From NCBI RefSeq assembly GCF_019320115.1, contig NC_089587.1, forward strand, positions 81,756,162-81,820,161: 64,000 nucleotides of DNA. The letters are read 5' to 3'. A program made the translations under genes and the position numbers. Origin of the DNA: Miscanthus floridulus. Lineage: Eukaryota; Streptophyta; Magnoliopsida; Poales; Poaceae. Under the pieces are notes generated by a model. That model was not told the origin of the DNA and made no database searches. It saw only the letters and a list, made by a program, of their open reading frames with translations. Positions 59,372 to 64,000 of this stretch are shown here, in pieces; position 1 is the stretch's first letter; every line of letters begins with the position of its first letter.

Positions 59372-59915
59372 GCGATGTTCGAGCGCCGAGGAATCCCCGG
59401 TGTAGCTAGCGATGTTTGAGCACCAAGGAGTCCCCGATGTAGCTGGCGATGTCCGAGCACCGAGGAGTCCTTAGCATAGCTGGCGATGTCCAGGCACTGA
59501 GGAGTCCTCGGCACAGCTGGCGATGTTCGAGCAACGAGGAGTTCTTGGTGTAGCTGGCCATGTCCGAGCACTGAGGAGTCCCTGGCGTATCTGGTGATGT
59601 ACGAGCACTGAGGAGTCCTCGGCGCAACTGGCGACGTCCGAGCAGCGAGGAGTTCCCAGTGTAGCTGACGATGTCCGAGCAGCGAGGAGTTTCTGGCGCA
59701 GCTAGCGACGTCCGAGCAGTGAGGAGTTCCTAGTGCAGCTGGCGATACCCGAGCACCAAGAAGTCCCTGGCGTAGCTGGTGATGTCCGAGCACCGATGAG
59801 TCCTCGGCGTAGCTGGCGATGTTTGAGCGGCGAGGAGTTCCGGACGTAGGCGGCGTTGTCCGAGCACCGAGGAGTCCTCGACGTAGCTAACGAGGTCCGC
59901 GCACCAGCATAGCTG
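59372..59915. repeat. 37-bp tandem array, 14 units plus a partial
   Basis: Fourteen consecutive 37-bp units (59372-59889; type gcgatgtccgagcaccgagg...tagctg) with a 26-bp partial unit follow in register without spacers. Units differ at many positions. Since 37 is not a multiple of 3, the open frame on the minus strand (59793-59296) rotates through three peptide versions and is likely fortuitous. Confidence 0.85.
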
Positions 59916-61371
59916 GTGACGTCTGTGCGGTGAAGTGTGCCCACTTAGTCCTCGAGCACGAAGAATCCGAACACTGAGGAGTAACTGGCATAGCTGGCGA
60001 TGAAGCACGAGTGATGAATAGTCTGGTCAACTGGTCAGCGGTGAAGTGAGTATTGAGTAGAAGTGACCGGTGAACAGTCCAATCAACTGGTTGGCGACAC
60101 AGTCCATGAACCAAGCGGTCTGACTAGTTGATCGGTGGAGAAGTCCGAGTACCAGGTGGTTCGATCACCTAGACGATGACCCTGCAATACAAACATGTAG
60201 AACGGGTAGTACATGATATAAAAATATATGAACACCAGAGAAAAAATAGCGTATGTAGCTCGACGATCAGTTGGAATGAAGATGTATTTATATTTAATAT
60301 AAACCGCCCGACTAGTTAGTGTGTAGCTGAGTGTCCAGCCCTAGCTAGCCATAGTCCATAACGTCGAGCGCGGAGCCCGTGCATGTGTAGGAGGAACAGG
60401 CATCACCAAGGAACCACTGCCGACCACCCATAACGCAGAGGGCAGACGCTCATGCACGTGTAGGGAGGAGCCGAAGACAGGGCCGTCTCTAGAGGCATCC
60501 GAGCATCAACATGACTGTTTGGGGGTTCAGAAAATCATTTGGAGAGCAAATATGGAGAAAATAGCTCAGAGAAACATTATGGCGATATACGAAGATTGGA
60601 GAATATTTAGAAAAATATTAAAGCGTGACTTAGCTTTAGATAGAATGTTTGGTCAGAGCCGTATTGTGTTATCTAGTCGGCGTTAGGCAGATCAGATATG
60701 GAGAGATAGTTGTCGTAGCCGCATTCAATTTGGTTGGAGAAGCGATGCTTCATGGCGCTTTGGGATGGTCGAGCGGAGTAGTCACGTGTCGTAGAGGCAT
60801 AGTAGGTCGGACCACATTGGCCGTGCAAAATTTGGAGCCCACAAACATGCAGAGTCATGACGCAGCCTGATGGAGTCCACTGTGTGGGGAGATATACAAG
60901 CAGATATTTGCATGCTTGATTGGTAGATGCATTTGGGCATGCACACGTGCAAGCATCGTAGCAATCTGTAGTTTGCTTGCATGTAGATGTACACATATGC
61001 CTTCCTTATTTGCTTGCATGCATGTAGATTTGCTTCCATGGAGATCAATACTGCACGTTGTGTCCGATCAAAGTCCGCGGATGTGGCTTCCGACACCGAA
61101 TCGCAGCAATCAACTATGGATTGTCGAAGAGTCAATGATGAAGGTTGCCGCAAGACAGTGATAAGTTAGAGATCCATGCCAACGATGTGCCGACGACATA
61201 GGATGACGACATCGAAAGATGTAGCCAAATTTTGGGGCTTGATCGTCGTAGGTTGATGAAGGACGCTGCCGCCGCCGCCGTGAGAAGTTGAGTTGCTACG
61301 GATGGCGCTGATCTTGAGATCCCATCTGGTCCACCATGGATCGAGCGCACACCCCTACCTGGCATGCCAAC
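59916..61371. other. interior of the non-autonomous LTR element; no gene
   Basis: No gag, protease or pol motif is found on either strand. Short frames at 60649-61169 are not recognisable. Confidence 0.5.
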
Positions 61372-61751
61372 TGTCGATAAAAGATGCCCGGCAGTCCACC
61401 GAGGGGTATCCCACGATGGTAGATTTGTCATAGAGGTGAGCGAGATCAGGAGCGAGATGGTAATACAAGCACCAAGACATAAGATTTAGATAGGTTCGGC
61501 CGTCAGTATGACATAATACCTACATCCTATGTTCTGATGTATTGCATTGAGATGTCGAGTAGGGGACCCCTGCCTCTCCTTATATACTCTGGAGGGGTAG
61601 GGTTACAAGAAAAGTATCCTATTTGGTACTATACAATAGCTTGCGGTGCACGCGGAGCAGCACCATGCATGCCTTGATCTTGTGGGCCGAGCCACCTCTG
61701 ATGGTGTGGCCCATGTCTTGTCTTGTGGATACTGGGGGCCATACCCCCATA
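61372..61751 (-). repeat. LTR (right, 5' in element orientation)
   Basis: 380 bp. Its terminal dinucleotide is TA where the left copy has CA on the plus strand, a single transition. Confidence 0.8.
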
Positions 61752-61756
61752 ATCCC

Positions 61757-62414
61757 CACCTTCTCCATCTTGATTTTTTAAAAAAACGTGTACCTACTCC
61801 CCCCTTTCGCTTCTAGTTCCCTAAAATCCCATCCCCTCGACCCGGGATGCCTCAGCCCTAATCTCGCCGTCGAGGGTGCACGCGGTTTCCCTTGTCTCGC
61901 TCCCTTGCTCCCCCATGTCTTTCTCCATAACCAGTCCTCTGCTCAAAATCCCATAGCCCTAGCACCCGCCCTTGCATTGGCCGCCACCCTAGCACCCGCC
62001 CTGCCCTGCCTCGAATCATCCCACGCCGGTGCCATAGCATGGAGACCTCAGCGATGGTGCACCCGGCGGCGCAGTCAATGTGGAGGTCGACCTCCCTCAC
62101 CTAGAGCGAAACCAACTTGCTGCCTTGTCCTGATTGACCCCACGCCGGCGTCGTGGCTGCCCCGCCGCCGCCCCGCTTGTCCCCGTCTCACGCTGCAAGG
62201 CGACCTCGACGTAGAATGACCTCGGTGATGCCACACCCAGCGACGTAGTCAACCTAGAGGTCGACCTCCTGCATCTGGATTCGGTCACCGTGACTCCGTG
62301 ACAAAGGTTCGTGTGCTCCTTTTCTTTAGGTTCATTTTTTCTCTCTATATATATCTCATTGGTTGATGCTGCTCGTCGGTGTTTCAAGTAAGCACCAACT
62401 AGCAAATTTGTATT
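61757..62414. other. intergenic with a 60-bp diverged direct repeat
   Basis: Segments at about 62038-62101 and 62211-62274 are related (gaggtcgacctcc with similar flanks). The stretch is C-rich and gives an open frame with no recognisable domain. No gene is called. Confidence 0.4.
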
Positions 62415-63826
62415 TGTTACGCATTGGGTCCAGATGGTGTGCTAAAAGACACAAGGTTTATACTGGTTTGGGCAGAATATCACTACATCTAGTTTGCTGT
62501 TGTTGCTCGTGTTATTAGCACTGAAAGGTTCGTAGTAGGGGTACAAATAGTCGAGAGAGGGATAGGTCCCAAGTCTCTAATGAAAAGGTCGAAAGGATGC
62601 TAAGAGCTTGGTTGCTGCTCAGCTATATGTTATGTGGTGCGTGGTGTGTTGAATCGATCCGTCCCTTTAGTGGGGTGCCCTGCCCTCCCTTTTATAGACT
62701 AAGGAGGAACAAGGATTACAGATGGGAGAAAGAGGAAAACCAGAGGTAGAGAAGGTCCTTCAAGGTGCCGGGTCTTCCTTTTCCTTTGAGCCTGCCCTAC
62801 TGACATGGCAGATGGTGCTAGGGATAGCACGTTCGTTGATCCTGATAGGGCCATGCTCTAGCTTCGTTCAATAAGTGGTCATGTCCCATCCTACTCCGGT
62901 GGATGGTGCGGTGTGCCAAGGTGCCAAGCTATGACCCTACGAGGAGCAGATGGCATAGAGGTCCCACATTCGTTATTGTAGATAACATGAGTTTCCTTCT
63001 TGGACTATAGCGTTTGTCATATGTTTTTGTCAGGATTCATGTCCGATGGCAAATGTCGGCACCCATAACACTGTAGGATAAATGTAGGTGCCCGCAACAT
63101 TGTTTGGGCTCTAACAAGCCTAGAAGGGCTTAAAGCACCTGTCTAGTCATATCCTGATGGTACCTTCCTATAGGCGTGTAGGGTATGGTCCTCGGTATTG
63201 CAGTTGACTTGAGTGCCCCGCCTTATCTGCACACGTAGTGATGAAGGGCAACGCACAAATGTCAGGCAAGGCAGAGCCTTCCCCTAGACGTTGGGCGAGG
63301 CAGAGCCTGCCCCCGAACATCGAGCAAGGCAGAGGCTTCCCTCGGATGTTGGGCGAGGTGGAGCCTTCCCTCTAACGTCGGGCGAGACAGAGCCTGTCCT
63401 TAGACGTCAGGCGGTAGAGCCTTCCCCCAGACATCAGGCGAGGTGGAGCCTGCCCTTGGATGTTGGGCGAGGCGGAGCCTGCCCCCGGACATCGGGCGAG
63501 GTGGAGCCTACCCTCGGATGTTGGGCGAGATGGAGCCCGCCCTCGGACGTTAGGCGAGACAGAACCCAGCCCCTGAACATCAAGCGAGGCAGAGCCTGCC
63601 CCCGACGTTGGGCGAGGCGAAGCCTACCCTCAGACATCAGGCAAGGCAGAACCTGCCCCCAGACGTCGGGCGAGGTGGAGTCCAGCCCCTAGGCATCGAG
63701 CGAGGTAGAACCATCCCTTAGGGGTTGGGCGAGAAGTGTAGTTGCATTCTTGTCTATTCGAAAGCATCAACGTTTGATGGTTATCAGATCCTCCTCTTTG
63801 GGTACCCTGATATTCGGTCCCCGACA
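62415..63826 (-). repeat. 3' LTR of a gypsy element leaving the window
   Basis: Read on the minus strand the LTR starts TGTCGGGGACCG at 63826 and is immediately preceded by GGGGCTCGGGGGCTAC (63842-63827), the usual polypurine tract of this grass class. It is homologous to 2253-3379. The far end is placed at tgttacgc (62415), which is uncertain since its partner LTR is outside the window. Confidence 0.65.
63264..63726. repeat. 29-30 bp tandem array inside LTR, about 16 units
   Basis: About sixteen diverged head-to-tail units share the core gggcgaggcggagcctgccc. The homologous LTR at 2253-3379 has about seven. Confidence 0.8.
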
Positions 63827-64000
63827 GTAGCCCCCGAGCCCCTAGGTGATTCAGATAGAATTGCCCAAAGGGTGTTTTGACTTTGCTAGAGGGTGCGCAC
63901 GAGCGCACCCGACGAGTGTAGCCCCTGGGATATTTGGATAGAATCGCCTAGGGGGTATTTCGATTCGCCAGAGGGTGCACGTGAGCGCGCCCATCGGGTG
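63827..64000 (-). mobile_element. polypurine tract and interior edge of the gypsy element
   Basis: A purine tract on the minus strand abuts the LTR, followed by two diverged copies of an agagggtgc-cgagcgc-type segment that runs to the window edge. No coding motif is visible in this short piece. Confidence 0.5.

Larger units (their letters stand above)
58644..61751 (-). mobile_element. non-autonomous gypsy-type LTR element
   Basis: Two 380-bp LTRs (58644-59023, 61372-61751) in direct orientation are flanked by ATCCC (58639-58643, 61752-61756). On the minus strand, GTTGGCATGCCAGGTAGGGG follows the right LTR as in the primer-binding region of many grass gypsy elements, and ctcggggactagc precedes the left LTR as a purine-rich tract, so the element points left. 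I count about 37 differences between LTRs in 380 bp, mostly transitions, so it is old. The interior has no gag or pol and contains a 37-bp array. Confidence 0.8.

Noticed and set aside
59296..59793. 165-residue repeat protein on the minus strand
   Set aside because: It is the translation of a 37-bp array whose period rotates the frame, inside a non-coding LTR element, with no codon-level constraint visible.
61788..62219. 143-residue C-rich frame on the plus strand
   Set aside because: No domain, partly made of a diverged 60-bp repeat, and flanked on both sides by LTR sequence.
63264..63726. CRISPR-like regularly repeated array (also 59372-59915 and 3078-3285)
   Set aside because: Head-to-tail diverged units without spacers, inside plant LTR elements.

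Overview
This window is plant nuclear DNA. It holds widely spaced genes with GT-AG introns, GC-rich first exons, and intergenic space packed with Tourist-type MITEs, Ty3/gypsy pieces, a tRNA-derived SINE and Helitrons. The transposon families, and the resemblance of a captured starch-branching-enzyme relic to the panicoid SBEI gene, suggest a panicoid grass, probably Andropogoneae (sorghum, sugarcane, Miscanthus or maize relatives). That placement is inference; no species marker is decisive.

Layout. 1-3379: nested gypsy debris (a pol remnant, a gag element, and a reverse-oriented LTR with a 29-30 bp repeat array). 3380-10880: no gene; four MITE-like elements and GC-rich intergenic DNA. 10900-16444 (+): an 11-exon bHLH gene of the BIM1 (BES1-interacting) type, with MITEs and a G23 tract in its introns. 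16445-25200: no gene; short inverted-repeat elements, a 44-bp minisatellite and diffuse repeat-like DNA. 25905-26675 (+): a Dof zinc-finger transcription factor. 30936-33179 (-): a UMP-CMP kinase gene with a frame-breaking 4-nt deficit in its second coding exon. Its probable first 5'UTR exon lies near 39204-39400, and a 5.26-kb Ty3/gypsy chromovirus (33324-38587) sits in the intervening intron. 43313-44283 (+): a Myb/SANT-like protein. 46543-48312 and 55311-57113 (both -): two paralogous CPSF6/CFIm68-type RRM proteins. Between them, 49129-52484 (-) has both ends of a Helitron and carries intron-containing fragments of starch branching enzyme I and of a trypsin/Do-like protease gene. 57649-64000: a second, small Helitron, a non-autonomous LTR element with a 37-bp tandem array, and the 3' end of another gypsy element running off the window.

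The genes do not form a pathway: a brassinosteroid-type bHLH, a Dof factor, a pyrimidine nucleotide kinase and mRNA 3'-end processing factors. The main story is genome dynamics: local duplication of the CPSF6-like gene (with a third, non-coding copy of its 3' region at about 29341-30330), Helitron gene capture between the duplicates, and recent retrotransposition into the 5' intron of a kinase gene that already looks damaged. All coordinates, splice sites, target-site duplications and frame lesions were read by eye. Family names rest on recognised motifs, not on searches.
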